Positions 22,010 to 34,954 of a stretch of DNA of 64,000 bases are shown piece by piece. The notes below the pieces were generated by a model that saw only the letters and a program-made list of their open reading frames with translations, was not told the origin of the DNA and did no database searches. A program made the position numbers and the translations under genes. Every line of letters begins with the position of its first letter. Positions within the stretch are counted from its first letter, which is position 1. The stretch lies in contig NC_135359.1 in the NCBI RefSeq assembly GCF_051622035.1, forward strand, positions 22,292,001-22,356,000, given 5' to 3'. This stretch comes from Arctopsyche grandis. Its lineage: Eukaryota; Arthropoda; Insecta; Trichoptera; Hydropsychidae.

Positions 22010-22388
22010 GCAGAATAGACTAATGGTTAACATATACATAATGCTTTGAACATAGTGGTCACGGGTTCAAATCCCACTGGCCAGACCTTGGATTTGTGAC
22101 TCCAGGTCGATCGTTTCCTATCGGAGTTTGCCAATTTATCTGATTTTCATTGAAACGGTTCCAACAAACTGTGCAACCTTACCCATTTACTCTCAAAATC
22201 TCGAGTTTTCAGCAATCTCGAATTTCGCTGAATTCTATACAATGCTGCACATTTACAAATTTGACCATAAATATCTCTGTGAATGTTAATTGATATGTAT
22301 TTACTGAATTTCGCTGAATTGTTTAAAAATGCTGCAAATTTACAAAATTTGACCATAGATGCCTATGTGGGTGTTAATTGATATGTTT
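22010..22388 (+). mobile_element. tRNA-headed SINE, 5' part
   Basis: The head has a box A-like GACTAATGGTTAA and a box B-like GGTTCAAATCC. It is followed by the family body (TTTGTGACTCCAGGTCGATC, then GTTTCCTATCGGAGTTTGCC and TTGAAACGGTTCC). The body contains a direct duplication of about 86 bp (22225-22305 and 22310-22388). The tail resumes at 23216 after a LINE insertion. Other copies are at 25190-25392, 38585-38665 and 63088-63560. Confidence 0.75.
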
Positions 22389-23215
22389 TTTTTTATTTTT
22401 ATTTTTATTTATTCATATACATATATTTACAGGATATAATGTTTATTTCAAAGTTGGACATGTATTCCTTATCAGATAAGAGTAGCTCTTGTGCCTGATA
22501 AGGGAGCTACGATTCTATTATAAATTCTTAAAATCTATTATAATATTTTTTATATAAAAATTACATTAAAATTTTTCAGTGTAAGTTTTTTTTGAAAAAG
22601 TGTTTAATTTTTTTTACTTGTTCTGTTTGGTTAACAATACAGCGCAATTCAGAAGGGAGATTATTATAGTTATTTATGGCTTGGAAAATATAATGGTTTT
22701 GCATTTGTGTTGTTTTAAAATTTGGTGTGATAAATTGGTTTCCATTTCTCATTAGTTTATAAAATTCTTGATATTCTTTGCTATTTTTTTCTTTACACAT
22801 TTTTATAATGGAAGCTTGCTTAAATATGTCATCGATATTTGGTACTGGAAATAGTTTAAAAAGCGATTTTGTCGAGAAAGTAGAGTTTTTTTTAAGTATT
22901 ACTTTTATAATAATTTTTTGCGAAACTTTTACTGAATTTAGATTGCTTTTGTAGGATCCTCCCCTATAATTCCATAGATAAGCAGATAGTGGACAAGGGC
23001 ATAATACACATTTTTTATTATTTTCACATTTAAAATATTTCTTAACCTAACAAATATATATATAAATTTCCTTATTCTCTTTACTAGCTCTGTAATATGG
23101 CTTGTCCATTTCATGTTTTGGTCAATGATAACACCGAGATATTTAATTTCAGAAGAAGAGTTGATTACAGTACAAATGTATTTATGTACTTTGTATAATA
23201 CTTGTATCATCAAAT
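22389..23215 (-). mobile_element. non-LTR retrotransposon 3' fragment inserted in a SINE
   Basis: The minus strand encodes the post-RT region of a non-LTR polymerase: SSEIKYLGVIIDQNMKW and KNVYYALVHYLLIYGIIG at 23160-22940, then the C-terminal HYIFQAINNYNNLPSELR at 22690-22630. A T-rich plus-strand left end (22388-22415) is the poly-A tail read in reverse. Frames are broken between the two ORFs. It is a different clade from the TARBP1 element. Confidence 0.7.
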
Positions 23216-23297
23216 GTACAACGTTTCTGGCAAGGAAGGTGCATTGGAGTTACTTGTTAGGCCTTCTTGGCATGGATTAAAATAAATAAATTTCAGA
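23216..23297 (+). mobile_element. SINE 3' tail, continuation of the copy at 22010
   Basis: The sequence around GGCAAGGAAGGTGCATTGGA and GGCCTTCTTGGCATGG, ending in AAATAAATAAA, aligns with the tail of the intact SINE at 63470-63560. It therefore belongs to the interrupted copy. Confidence 0.6.
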
Positions 23298-25185
23298 TGG
23301 TAATCACTAAAAATACTAAATCCGTCTTTATTTTTACTTACTTGCCTACCCTTCATACAGCCGGGAAAGTTTGCACGTTTGCATTATATAAATTCACCTC
23401 GCATGTGAGAAGAAGTTTTGAATGAAATCTCACCCTTATTCACGCGTGATTATGGCGTCGGGAAAAATAATAATAAAAGTGCGCTTTCACGATATATCAG
23501 AACCTTTATTAATAAGCGTTCACAAAGGCCAAATTACAGGCTTCGCGTCCGCTCGCATCCATTCAACGTCTCTCCGTCGACAATGGGTTGAATCTTTGAA
23601 TGTAAATAGCGAACTCACCACCATTCAATGGCGTCGCGACAAGGAAGAACCGAGCTTGCGACACGTGACGATAGAGATCAAAATCGCCCTCGCATAATTT
23701 AATTTTATTTGAGATCGCGAACAGGTTTTCGGTGACACCGTCGACAGGGGCGGGATGTTGAAAAACACGGAGCACCTTCTCCGGCCAAAACATGAAAATA
23801 TCGCGTTACCCCGCGCCAATAGCTGCCTTCAGACGGCCGCCATTGCCGCGAATCCAAGATGGCGGACGCGTCCATCAAAGCTGCCGCGCTCCAAGGACCA
23901 AAAATAAACCCTTTCTCCGCGCGCTGAAGCTTTTTGTGTGCGCTTTTGTCGGCCTTCTCTTTATCCGACAATATAAATAAGTCGACAATAAAAGATTGCA
24001 TTCCGTGGACAGAATGCGCTTTTTTCGAGAGGAACTCTCTCATTGTGGGCTCGCATTAATTAAAGCGAATCACAGGAAACGAATCGTATTGAAAAAACTT
24101 AAAACGATCAATTTATTCATAGGTCTCTTGCACAGACCATTCACTAGTGAAATGCGTGTAAGCACTTGTTGACAATGACTATTCCTGGTAATTATTTTCA
24201 AGCATTGTCCACTCGTGAAGAATTTGACGTGTATAGACTTGTATTATTATTATTTTTTTGCAATCGTCAACTGTATTGTTTATGTAAAAGCGTGCACTGT
24301 CAAAATAGTGCAGCTAGGGATGAATGGTGTGGGTAATGGGGCAATTATCGTAAACCTCCCGTGAGCTCCTTACTCCGCTGGAGATTTTGCGGACAAATGG
24401 AAGTGTCCTTTTCCGTATTGTCTTTCGATTGGAATTTTTAAACAAATGCAAGGAGAAAACATTTCGAGCGCATTGTACGAACGGTTAGTTGAACGGGAGA
24501 AATCTGACAAGTGGTACGCTTTGGTGGTCCGCTATTTATCCACTCCTCCATTAGGCACCAATTGTTCTTCATATTGGGTATTTTATAGTCAAATTGTATT
24601 CAACAATGTTTTACTACGTTTTCAAAATTTTTTCATTGTACTGTCGATGACTATAGTAGTGAAATTTTGCACAAGTTTTATTCCTAAACTGAATATATGT
24701 ATGTAGTAGTGATTTTTGACCTTCAGTCTTTTTTGCTCATGTTTTTATATGATTGAATTCTGCTAATTCCACCATCGAATTCGTCAGAAAAAAATTAAAA
24801 TCTTTTGGGTAAAAAGGTAAATTAAACTTTATAAATTTATTTAGTAGCTTAAAAAGTGATCGAATTATGTATATTAATAATGTATATAATATAGATGAAT
24901 TTGTAATTATAAACTAGAGGAACTAGGTTAGTTCTCTAAATCATTTACTTAAAATTTTAAAATGTCGACAATTCAATTATAATAAATTAAAATAGCTGTC
25001 CATATTGATACTGTTCACTCAGATTAGCGAAAAATTTTATTACATAAATCGCTGTATTTCGAGAGGCTCAAGAACACGAAATTAACAATTAATTAATTAA
25101 TCCATAGAGACATCTGTGGATTTAGACTTGTACATAATGTTTTATATATTGTACATAAATCAAATTCAGATATTTGTGACGGGTA
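23298..25185. other. no gene recognised
   Basis: Includes a moderately GC-rich stretch at about 23420-24060 with overlapping short ORFs on both strands. None resembles a known protein, and I saw no exon-like signals. A transcribed non-coding or regulatory segment is possible but not shown. Confidence 0.35.
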
Positions 25186-25189
25186 GCGG

Positions 25190-25392
25190 GTAGGATGATT
25201 TTTCCAATTTGATGGAGGAACCGTTTCAACAATGAAATCGGATAAATTGGCAAACTCTGATAAGATCCGATTGACTTGGAGTCATAAATATCCAACTTTG
25301 ACCAACAGTATTAAAGATTAGCACGGGATCGAACCCGGTAACCTCTCGGTGCTAAATATAAACGCAACCACCGAGCCATACTGCTGAATATG
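25190..25392 (-). mobile_element. SINE head and body, minus strand
   Basis: Read on the minus strand: tRNA-like head with ATGGCTCGGTGGTTGCG, box B GGTTCGATCCCGTGC, then GACTCCAAGTCAATCGG and TTGAAACGGTTCCTCC. Same family as 22010 and 63088. Confidence 0.75.
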
Positions 25393-25399
25393 TACATAT

Positions 25400-27830
25400 A
25401 TATAGAGATTGGCGGCCAAGTAGATCTCTGGTTATGTACATAGGTATAGGCATTCCATCGAAGACAATTTTTTTTTTAATTTACTCGTCTCTTCAAGCAT
25501 TTCCCTATGAATATACTGATTTGTGTACATTAAACATCATTCTGAATTATTTTTTAGTTTGGTTTTAAATTAATTAGTAAAATATAATTTAAATAACACA
25601 TATTTACACAGTTTCTTGCGTACAGATCTGGCAAGGGAAACAATTTTCTCAGCACAAATCTCGAGAAACAAATACCGAGGCATTGGAATGTTGCATTCTC
25701 GATAGATTGTTCCACATATTATTCAGAAGATTAAGTTTTGAAGATAAACAAGATGTTATTAAGAAAGGTAGCCTACTTAAGACATTTCTGTTAGCGAAAA
25801 TTAAAAATTATACTCGTCAATTCAAAAATTAAAAATATACGCAATATTTTTTTGTCAATATCTAGTCCCCTGTTTTAAAATAAAAAGGTTTTTTAAAAAC
25901 ATACCTCCTTTTGGTTTTGTATATAATTCTTTCAGTTGTTTGTCCTCCATTTTATCAAACTCTTCAATGTTATATATAAGAGATAAGAGATATAAAAAAT
26001 TACCACTTACACGAAAACCATGTGACATGCATAAGAGGTATGTAAAAATCACGACACACCACTTCTACCTACTAAAGTACGTATTTTATACTATTCGATA
26101 TTACTAAAGGATAATTACTTAGCTTATGCATTGCTGGTGTTTGCATACATAACGTTGATTTAAATAATTAATGTCATTCAAAATTTGTCATTGTATATTT
26201 GATTAAAGAATTGTTTGGGTTTATATTTATCAAATAATTTTTTTTGTCTATTAATCTTTTGAACAGCAAATTTCTCTTTTCAATATATCAAAACTTCCTC
26301 ATTGATATAAAATTATACAGAAAATTGTTACAAATTTATTTTTCTATAAATATCATCATTTTTAGCATAAAAAATTAAAAACAAAATAAGACACAATACC
26401 TTGCTAAGTCTGTATTGTCTGTTTGTCACAAGTGTTGCACCCCCTGGATACGAATATTGAACGCTTTCGTACGAATTTTAATGGTAATTACGCTCGTTGC
26501 TACTATGTGGTCCCTCTGGCATCCGAAATGGAACAATGATGTTCCTTGAAGTGTAGAAAATCTCCTTGTCGTCCTTCTGTTGGAGAACATTCGCCACGAT
26601 GATGGACGACGCGTGCTTTTTGCCCAAATATTGTACGGTTTCACGGCACCATTGTCCTCACACCATACGGGAGGCCCGATTGTTTTACAATCGCGAAACA
26701 GAATAGACAATACAAAAAAAATGGTGTATTATTTGCAAAATGTACACAGATTTCAGACCCAAACATGCCTTTGTCCGCCGTTGATTTACAAGGTGCGTTT
26801 GAATGATCGACAGACAAATGGTTCCTGAATAATGATGTTTGAAATGTTTTGAACGGGAATTGAATAGAGTGCTTATGCTCTTATCGTTGATACGTGTTAA
26901 TAAAAACAAATGCGGTATTTATAACGGTCGACTTCACATCGAATTCCACGACTTTTTCCAAGTGTATGATGCAGATCAGTCATCTTGCTGAATTTTATAC
27001 GGCAACCACAAGGTCATCGAGGGCATTTAGATGTAGAAGATCCATAGAAATAGTGGGCAGGACATCGCTCATCGAGCTGTAGGCAGTCAGCGACAGCAGG
27101 TGGCACAAGAACAAGACAACGATCCATCATTCACTGGTCTCTGGCACGCTTTGTTGAGCCAATGTTTCAACTGCTATTCCAAACGTATGCGTACAAATAA
27201 ATGTCCGAGGGAAAAAAATTATACAGTTGTTAAACATTAGCGTTGGCACACCTTTTTCTGAAGATGTCTGTCTATCCGTCTTCTTCCGACTATGTAATTG
27301 ATGATTGATCTCATTCGAAATGGCACTGAAATGTACGCTATATTCTCTACGTTCCTTTACATTTTCATTAACTATTTAACGGATACATTTTAATGGCAGT
27401 TAGTTCAAGTAAATACTAGTACCGGTCATATTTCGCCGACACACACTTTTAACTGATCGCTTGTATGTAATTGTGTATACGTATATGATTCAATATTCGA
27501 TTCCGATACAGATTCCACGGATCAAGCTGAACATACACACAGGTCACCTAAATATAATTTGGTTTAAATCGCCGAGTTTAAAGTCTTTAGTTTATATAGT
27601 ACCTATGTATAAAATGTATTATTAAACATTTATAAGAATTGTAAATGGGTTTTTGAGGTTTTTTCCTATTACAATTGTAGTACAGTTGTACACCAACATT
27701 AAAATAAGATATATAGTCGTATGCCTCATCACTGAGGATCGTGACTATGATGTCTGGTTAACTACATATTTGTTTCTGGATTCGGCCAGACGCAGATTTG
27801 CCACTGTGAAAGAGCCCATCGCTTTACATA
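25400..27830. other. no gene recognised
   Basis: Low-complexity AT-rich sequence with a denser stretch at about 26430-27120. The overlapping ORFs there on both strands resemble nothing I know. Confidence 0.35.
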
Positions 27831-27834
27831 TTTG

Positions 27835-28012
27835 GTCATAAAATAAGATAATACATATTATATGCAAATAGGTACTAACAAAAAATAAATAAAATAATAT
27901 CGTAAAATAGAAAGTGATCAGCAGATCAGTTTCTGATATAATATATATGTATATAAGATGTATTGTGAACATAATTTATAAACAATAAATAGTATTTAAA
28001 AATCAAAATCAA
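27835..28012 (-). repeat. R2-family repeat copy
   Basis: In reverse complement it matches 40150-40270 and 43460-43620. Shared blocks include TTATGTTCACAATACATCTT, then CTGATCTGCTGATC, then TTCTATTTTAC. The function and class are unknown. Confidence 0.5.
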
Positions 28013-28430
28013 GCTTGAACATACAGAAGCAACTTATTTAAAGCTTTTGGACTATTGTGGCATTACATGAGTTCATATTACGCCACAATGGTCGAAAAAT
28101 ACAAAGCGATGAGAAAAATAAAAATATATACATATATACACAGACAAAATACATTCATACATAATCATAAAAAACTTATCTGCGAGGCTTAAATGGAAGA
28201 GAGAAGATCATAATTCCACCCATACATCACATTCAATTATGAAAATAATGATGAGCGCAGACTAGCAAAAAAATAGGTTATAATAATCTCCGATAACTTA
28301 CACTCACTGAGGTGGAAAATATCACATTCAGGCTTAGCAGCAACGATTTGATTTAGAAGTCGGATAGCTTTTGGAATATGTATCTTATGTATATTAACAT
28401 TAATTTTAAAGCATATGTACATATGTATCT
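28013..28430 (-). mobile_element. jockey-like LINE 3' end
   Basis: The minus strand at 28400-28240 encodes KAIRLLNQIVAA, then CDIFHLS, similar to the C-terminal tail of the TARBP1 element's RT. The 3'UTR shares GCCACAATGG, TGGAAGAGAG and ATGATGAGCGCAGACTA with the copy at 42125-42490. Confidence 0.55.
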
Positions 28431-28594
28431 ATATATGATTAGGCTCCTCACAATGATGAAATTATATGGTAAGCATCAACGTAAAATTTAACCATGAACA
28501 CATACGTAAATACAAACGCAGATAAATTAAAATCATGGAACTGCAAAGGCTTATGTACAAAGTTTGAGACATTTACATAATATGATATAGTTTG

Positions 28595-28725
28595 ATTTTT
28601 TAAATTTATTTTATTTTATTATACATCAATTAATCAAGTACACTCGTTGTGCACAATTGCACTCATTGTACACAAGCAGATTGCTCCAAAACGACGAGTG
28701 TGCTAAAAAGATTAAGAAAGGACAA
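28595..28725 (-). mobile_element. LINE 3'UTR/tail fragment
   Basis: A TTTATTTTATTTTATTAT left end (a poly-A-type tail in reverse) is followed by a GATTGCTCCAAAACGACGAG block also found at 38345-38480. Confidence 0.4.
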
Positions 28726-28729
28726 AAGG

Positions 28730-31255
28730 AAAAAAGTACATATAATATGAGTAAATACTCATCTTTGTACTTTGGGAATTAAGTATTTTGAAATAAATGT
28801 TTATATCTACATATGAGTACTTTCTTACGAAAAAAACTATAAAATTTAATAATTCCACTTATAAATTGTCTGTAAATGTAATTTGCCGTTATTTTTTAAT
28901 AAAAACACAATTAACTGGCGTGATAAATATCCGACATCCAATACAACGGATATTTGCAAGGCTTTAAAAGGTGTTTATACGCTCTTATCGTATTTTTACA
29001 AACAGGAAGTAATCTGTATATGTAAATTAATGTATATGCAACATTCCTTAATTTTTACAACAAAGAATCGGACATTAACAAATACTAGGCATTCAACTAT
29101 GAGTACATGTGTATGCAGACAGGTACATGTGCAACTTTTGAAAGAATTTTCACTGACTTTTTGTACGGGAGAAAATCTTCATTTGAATCACACTTTATTG
29201 TCTATATCCCAATGTGAACAAAGACGTTAGAAAATATTCGAAAACTGTAAGGTTTGGAGCATTTTTCCAGGAAAATCTGGCAGCCCGGTGGTTAGCCGTA
29301 ATGACAGCCTACTGGACCCATCGAGTTTCGACCTCCCGAGGTGACGAGAGCGACTGCACATTGTTTAGATTCACGACGTCGTTTTACAACAGTTTACAGC
29401 AATAAAACGTTGTCGTTATTTATTGGGGCTGTCAGTGAACCACCACTACCCGACGATCGAAAAGATTCACCTTGTTTTTATTACGTCGCACTAAAATCGA
29501 CTACATATTATAAACGAGACCCGAGCTCAATACTGATGCGATAGTCAGATCGAACAGATATCTATTATATACGACGAATAAAATTTCAGATTATTATTAT
29601 TACATTAATTGTTTCCACTGTTCTGCAAAGTCTCGGTATTATTTTTGAAAATAAAATAAAATAAATGAATACTCAATATATTGATTTTTTTCACTTCGCT
29701 TACCTTAGCAACGACAGTAGTATTAATTTTATCCAAACTAATAATACATAAAAAACTTTCGTCGTTCTGAATGTAGTGAAATTACAGTGAATTTCTTCGC
29801 TATTTTTAACATTTTTTATCGGTTTTACGTTCCAGCGGCTCTCAACTTCACGGAACCATCATTCAATGTGAGTTATGATTTGGTTTTCAGTTTGCTTATC
29901 ATAAACTATAATTAATACCTATGTATTATTTGAAGTCTCATACAACACTTTTCATATATACATTTTTTTTGTACTGTAATATTGTATTACATCATGCTTA
30001 TATGATGTATTAGGCGTGCATATTTTAGGCACATTTATTTTAATACGAAAAATAATAAAAAACATAGTCGAATGTATGCTTATAAATATTCCGAACTGGA
30101 AATAATAAAATTTCATTCCCATGCTTGATCGACGATTGACGTTAATAATAAAAGAAAAGGTTATAGTTGTAAATTAAACACGATATTAATTTCTGGATTG
30201 GATTGATTGTATCGTAAATTTAAATGGTGAAATATTTTCAAATGTATGATACGTATGTATGTTTAGTTTACAAGGCTCACCATCAGTCAGTTCTAACGAC
30301 GCTCCTCGTTGACAATGTAAGCAAAAAAAGTACGAGATGTTGTTTTTGTGTTGAAGATGGCATTCGTAATTGTTAAACGAGGGGGGGTGCAATAAAGCAA
30401 TAAATAGTGAGGTATCCTTTCACAAATCGAACGGGCCAAAAGCGAGATAAAAACAACAATATTATATATGGTATGTCGTAAACGAGTGAAACTGCGTGAA
30501 AGGACTGGCCGTTCAAAACACGCTCAAATAAAGCGATTATATTTAATAAGTAAAAATGTAAACATGTTGTAAATGTTAATTTACGACACCTCACAATTTG
30601 TGGTCGGATACTGCGCTCTTAAAAATGTACGAGATTCGATCACCCACCGATTGGGATGGAATATCTTGTTCTGTGATTCTCAATCCCTCCCCCAAATCTT
30701 ACAAAACAGTATTTGTTATTTTTCTGGTTAATTATATCTGGTAAAATTGAATATTAAATTAGTAGCATTCGTTATTTTCTGGTTAATATAATTGTATGTA
30801 CTGATAAGTTGATTTTTTGATGTTTTCGCAGACATTTTTGCTAGAATGAAAACTGTTAGTAAAGACGATAAAATTTATTTGCGAATTTCAACTTTCAATA
30901 ACAACAAATAGGCCCTGTTTGGATTTAATTGGACTTCCATTATTTCAATTAAAAAAATTATTAGTAAGTCTAGTATCTCACATTTATTTTAGTACATATG
31001 TATGTATAATTATGTAGAAACTTTTCTAAAAACTATAATACTATTCAAGTTGGATTTGGAAGGGATTTCTAATTATCATGTACTTATTTATGTAGCTTGG
31101 ACTATTTACTCAGATTGCTAAATAAAGATATTGAGGTAAGACCTAATAATTAATCGTATGTCTGACACATGTTCACTAGTACAATAGGTAATGTGATTTC
31201 ATAGAAATCTTCATAAATAATTAAATATCGATTGACATAAACCTATAATGCTCCT
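28730..31255. other. no gene recognised
   Basis: AT-rich, with short ORFs only. The stretch at 29250-29560 is less AT-rich but shows no recognisable coding pattern. Confidence 0.35.
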
Positions 31256-31261
31256 ACCAAC

Positions 31262-31377
31262 CAGTTCTTACATCATCATCATATCATATACAGCCATTCG
31301 CAATCCACTGCTGGATGAAGGACTCTCCAGCACGCTTCCACTCGTCTCTGTTTTGCGCAACTCTCATCTATCGCACC
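31262..31377 (-). mobile_element. RTE-like LINE 3' end, first half of a split copy
   Basis: The minus strand reads MRVAQNRDEWKRAGESF then IQQWIANGC and stop, followed by a (GAT)n microsatellite tail. The copy is cut by a hAT element and resumes at 32798. Confidence 0.75.
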
Positions 31378-32789
31378 CAGGGTTGCCAGACGTCATTATT
31401 AGAGCGGGACTGTCCCGAGTTCAGTAGACAAATCCCGACATTACCTCTGAACAAAAAGTCCCGCATTGCCTCCCGAATTAACAAAATTTGTATATGTATG
31501 TACAAAAATAGAAATGGTACTTCAACAGTAATAAGTTATTTGGTTTGGTTATCCGGGCTCTAGTTATTACTAATAACTAGAGCCCGGATAACCAAGGTGC
31601 CGTTTATTATTCAAATGTTGTAAATGCATTGTTAAAGGTTTGCCGAATCTTTTTTTACATAGGATTTACAACAATTGAACAATGAGCGGCACCTTGGCTA
31701 TCCGTACTCTAGTAATAACCAGAGATTGGCGCGGGACCGTGCTATTTGAACAAAAAATGGGAGTTTTGGGGAGGAAAGAGAGCAAACTACAAACCTAGAG
31801 AGCAAAAAAAAGGTTCACCATAGAAATGGACAATGGTTGGTGCGCACGGTCGCGCCGAAGTTTAGTAATAAAAAATATCAATCCATTTAAATATTGTCCT
31901 TAAACCACACATGAAAACTTTCATCAATTAACAAAATTATTTAATATTTCTTGCAATGTTGACGTTCGATACGAAGATGTCTGTTTTTTTATTAAATTAT
32001 TACATATCTCCTTTACGTTTCACTTACGATTACAAATCAGGAAAAAGTTTGCCTCTTATCCGATCGTTTTCATACTTTGCCATATTGCTCATTTTGGTCA
32101 ACAATATACATAAGTAAATGGATCTTCCGCCATAACGATGGTACAAAAATATCGTGTAAGACGCGTTTGAAATTTGAATTTCTGAAAAGTGACTGACGTC
32201 TATCCAGTTTTTAGTTTTAAACATAAATAAAATAAAATTATTACTGAATATGAACACATTTTTACTGAATATGACTGAAGCAAACAATATATGTATGATA
32301 AACAGATAATATATTTTTAAAGATCATTCCGCTTATAACAATCGTTTGTATAATATTTATTCTAATGAGTGCAATCTGGAGAAAGAGGAGAAACAGATTA
32401 TTATTAAAAACCGTAGAAACTGAATTAATACAAAAAAATATAATGACTAGAAAATTTTATCAAGCAAAGATTGCAAACATATTTTGAAACAAGGCAAAAG
32501 CTAGAAAAAAACTTCTGATAAAACTGTAATGATTGTACAAATTTTTGAATTCATTTTACAATATATATTTTAATAACTGTGATTCTTGTGGATTATTATG
32601 TGACTTTTTTTATATCTTCTCTTCTTTATACATATGTATGTATGTATGTACTTATTTACATGCATTATAATTTAATTAAAACAATGTATTTTTTATTTAA
32701 TTTCTTCATTAATTCTTTGACTTCTTTTTTTAATCGAGGTAAAAATAGTGAGTGTCCCGATCTGCGATTTTTGAAACCTGGCAACCCTG
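31378..32789. mobile_element. 1.4 kb non-autonomous hAT element inside an RTE-like LINE
   Basis: The perfect 12-bp inverted termini are CAGGGTTGCCAG (31378-31389) and CTGGCAACCCTG (32778-32789). An 8-bp target duplication flanks them: ATCGCACC at 31370-31377 and ATCTCACC at 32790-32797 (one mismatch). The LINE sequence continues on both sides. No transposase is recognisable. It contains a nested foldback around 31540-31720 (GGTTATCCGGGCTCTAGTTA with its inverse) and a block shared with 41960-42110. Confidence 0.85.
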
Positions 32790-32797
32790 ATCTCACC

Positions 32798-33165
32798 CAA
32801 ACATTTTCCTAATTTCGTCTACCCATCTTCCCTGCGGTCTTCTTTTTACCCTTTTGCATTTTCTTGGAGCATTCTAGCACTTTTTTTTACACCTTTCGTC
32901 TATTCTTCTGGCCACGTTGCCCGCCTATTGCCATTTCAATCTTTTCACTCTGTCCACTATATATCTATAGCCCTTCTCACACTTCTCAGCCGCGTATTCC
33001 GTTTCCTGCCTTTCCTTGTTATGCCAATCATACAGCATTCCATACTTCTTTGAGTGCGTTGGACTTGTGTAGCAACTTGGATGTTCAATGCCCAAATTTC
33101 ACATCCATACGTCATTATTGGCAAAACACATTGATCGAAGATCTTTTTCTTAAGACAAAGTGAAA
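32798..33165 (-). mobile_element. RTE-like LINE 3' region, second half of the split copy
   Basis: It continues the LINE upstream sequence read on the minus strand, with the conserved block CGTCTACCCATCTTCCCTGC on the plus strand, also present at 34670 and 37920. Frames are broken. Confidence 0.65.
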
Positions 33166-33169
33166 TTTT

Positions 33170-34525
33170 TTATTTATAAACCGCATTCATTTGTCCAAAT
33201 GCACTCCATAGTTCTTATATATGACTTCAATAACTCTTAGATATGTATTCAATAAGAGTCATCTCAAATAAAATTACCAAATTATATACATACCTGATTT
33301 TTTCTACCTTCATCATTACTATCTAACGAAAGCTGTAATATGAAAATTTTGAAGGATTTAAAGTTTAAAATTACCTAATAGAAAGCGTTTACATTCAAAA
33401 TGTATTAAGCATTTCAAAAAATATATGTATAAGATTAGGAAAAAGTCAAATCTATGTAAATATATTTATATAGTAATTAAAATTTTATGAAATTTATGTA
33501 GGTAGGTACTTCAGTACTTTGTATATGAAGTGTTAGGTTTGGGATAATGGCTTCGCATACGGATGAACTCACCCACAAAAAAACGGATATTTATTGTTTT
33601 CTTAGTTATAATTTTGGTTTAAATTAACTTTTACACGTAAAACAAAAATGATAAACTGCCAACATTTTGACATACGGTGCTCGCCTAAATTATGGCTTAC
33701 CCTAATTACTGCTTCCTATTTTGTGTAACAACTCAAGTAGCCGGCGCTGCTCGATGTTATTGTTTTATTATTTATATACACCCATACTTGCGCATAAAAA
33801 TTATTAATTGCTTTATTTAGTTTTACCGCAAAATAAGCGAGGAAAAACATGTGTGTACCTACAAGCCGCGCAAACTCGTTTCGACTCAAAGAGCGAAACA
33901 GTTGAAATTATCGCCAAACAGTGTTAACACCTTTCGCAATTAGCGAACCCGTTTATTTGACTAGTCGCAAAATAAATAAATATTGCCGTATGATTATTAT
34001 TATCGCATTAAAATTTATAGCTAAAAATAATTTTGACGTATGTTCATACGTAGGTACGTCTTTATGTGCATCGCAATTGCACAACCGATTCTTATAAAAA
34101 TGTATAAGCATACACTGACGGTATAATTTATTAATATGCACCCTAAATTGAGTTTTAATATTATATACGCCATCGGATGAGATATGATGGGAAATTGTTT
34201 TAAAAATGAGAGGGAGAAAGTAAAAACAACAATAAAACCAATTACTATTCCCTATTGCATATTCGCTTGTACTGGCATAATACTCTGCTATCAGTATATA
34301 AAAGTAACAAGTCAACATTTATGTCTTGTCAAAAATCGGTGGTATATATAATATACAAACTCAACGACTAAATATACAAAAGAAGTTGGGAAAACGAGTC
34401 TTGAGATATTGTTGAGAAGTTTCATATTGTATTTTTCGTCTTAAGAAAGTTTTGCTTCAAGCTCCGAGCGCCCTTCAAGTTTTTGCGCCCTTGGCAAATG
34501 TCCCGTTGCCGATGCTTAGGTACGG
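33170..34525. other. no gene recognised
   Basis: AT-rich sequence without recognisable repeats or conserved coding. An ORF of 121 codons on the minus strand (33953-34318) has biased composition and no known motif. Confidence 0.35.
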
Positions 34526-34529
34526 TTCT

Positions 34530-34950
34530 ATTTGTATGTATCATCGGCATCATCATCATTTACAGCCATTCACCATTCACTGTTTAGTGAATGCCTCTCC
34601 AACACGCTTCCATTCGTCTCTGTTCTGCGCAATTCTCATGCACTTACCCCACGCATTTTTTTTAATTTCATCCACACATCTTCCTTGCGGTCTTCCTTTT
34701 AGCCTTTTACATTCTTTCGGGTGTCATTTTAGCACTTATTTTGTCATTTAGCATTTCAATCTCTTCACTCTTTCCACTATGTCAACTAACCTTGTCATAT
34801 GTACATCTCACCAACGTATTCCGTTTCCTATCTCTCCAAGTTATGCTGAGCATACAGCGTTCTATCATACTTCTTTGCATGCTTTGACGTTCGATGTCCA
34901 AGTTTCACATCCATACATCGTCACTGGCAAAACACATTGATCGAAAATAT
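34530..34950 (-). mobile_element. RTE-like LINE 3' end
   Basis: The (ATC)n tail in reverse (TCATCGGCATCATCATC) is followed by the conserved 3' blocks of this family: CTTCCATTCGTCTCTG, CACACATCTTCCTTGCGG and TTCCGTTTCCTATCTCTCC. It has many stops in all frames. Confidence 0.6.
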
Positions 34951-34954
34951 TAAG

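Noticed and set aside
22010..22095. Functional tRNA gene
   Set aside because: The box A/B-like head continues into a SINE body seen in three other places and does not fold as a clean cloverleaf.
25330..25392. Functional tRNA gene on the minus strand
   Set aside because: It is the head of a SINE copy, with the shared body directly downstream.
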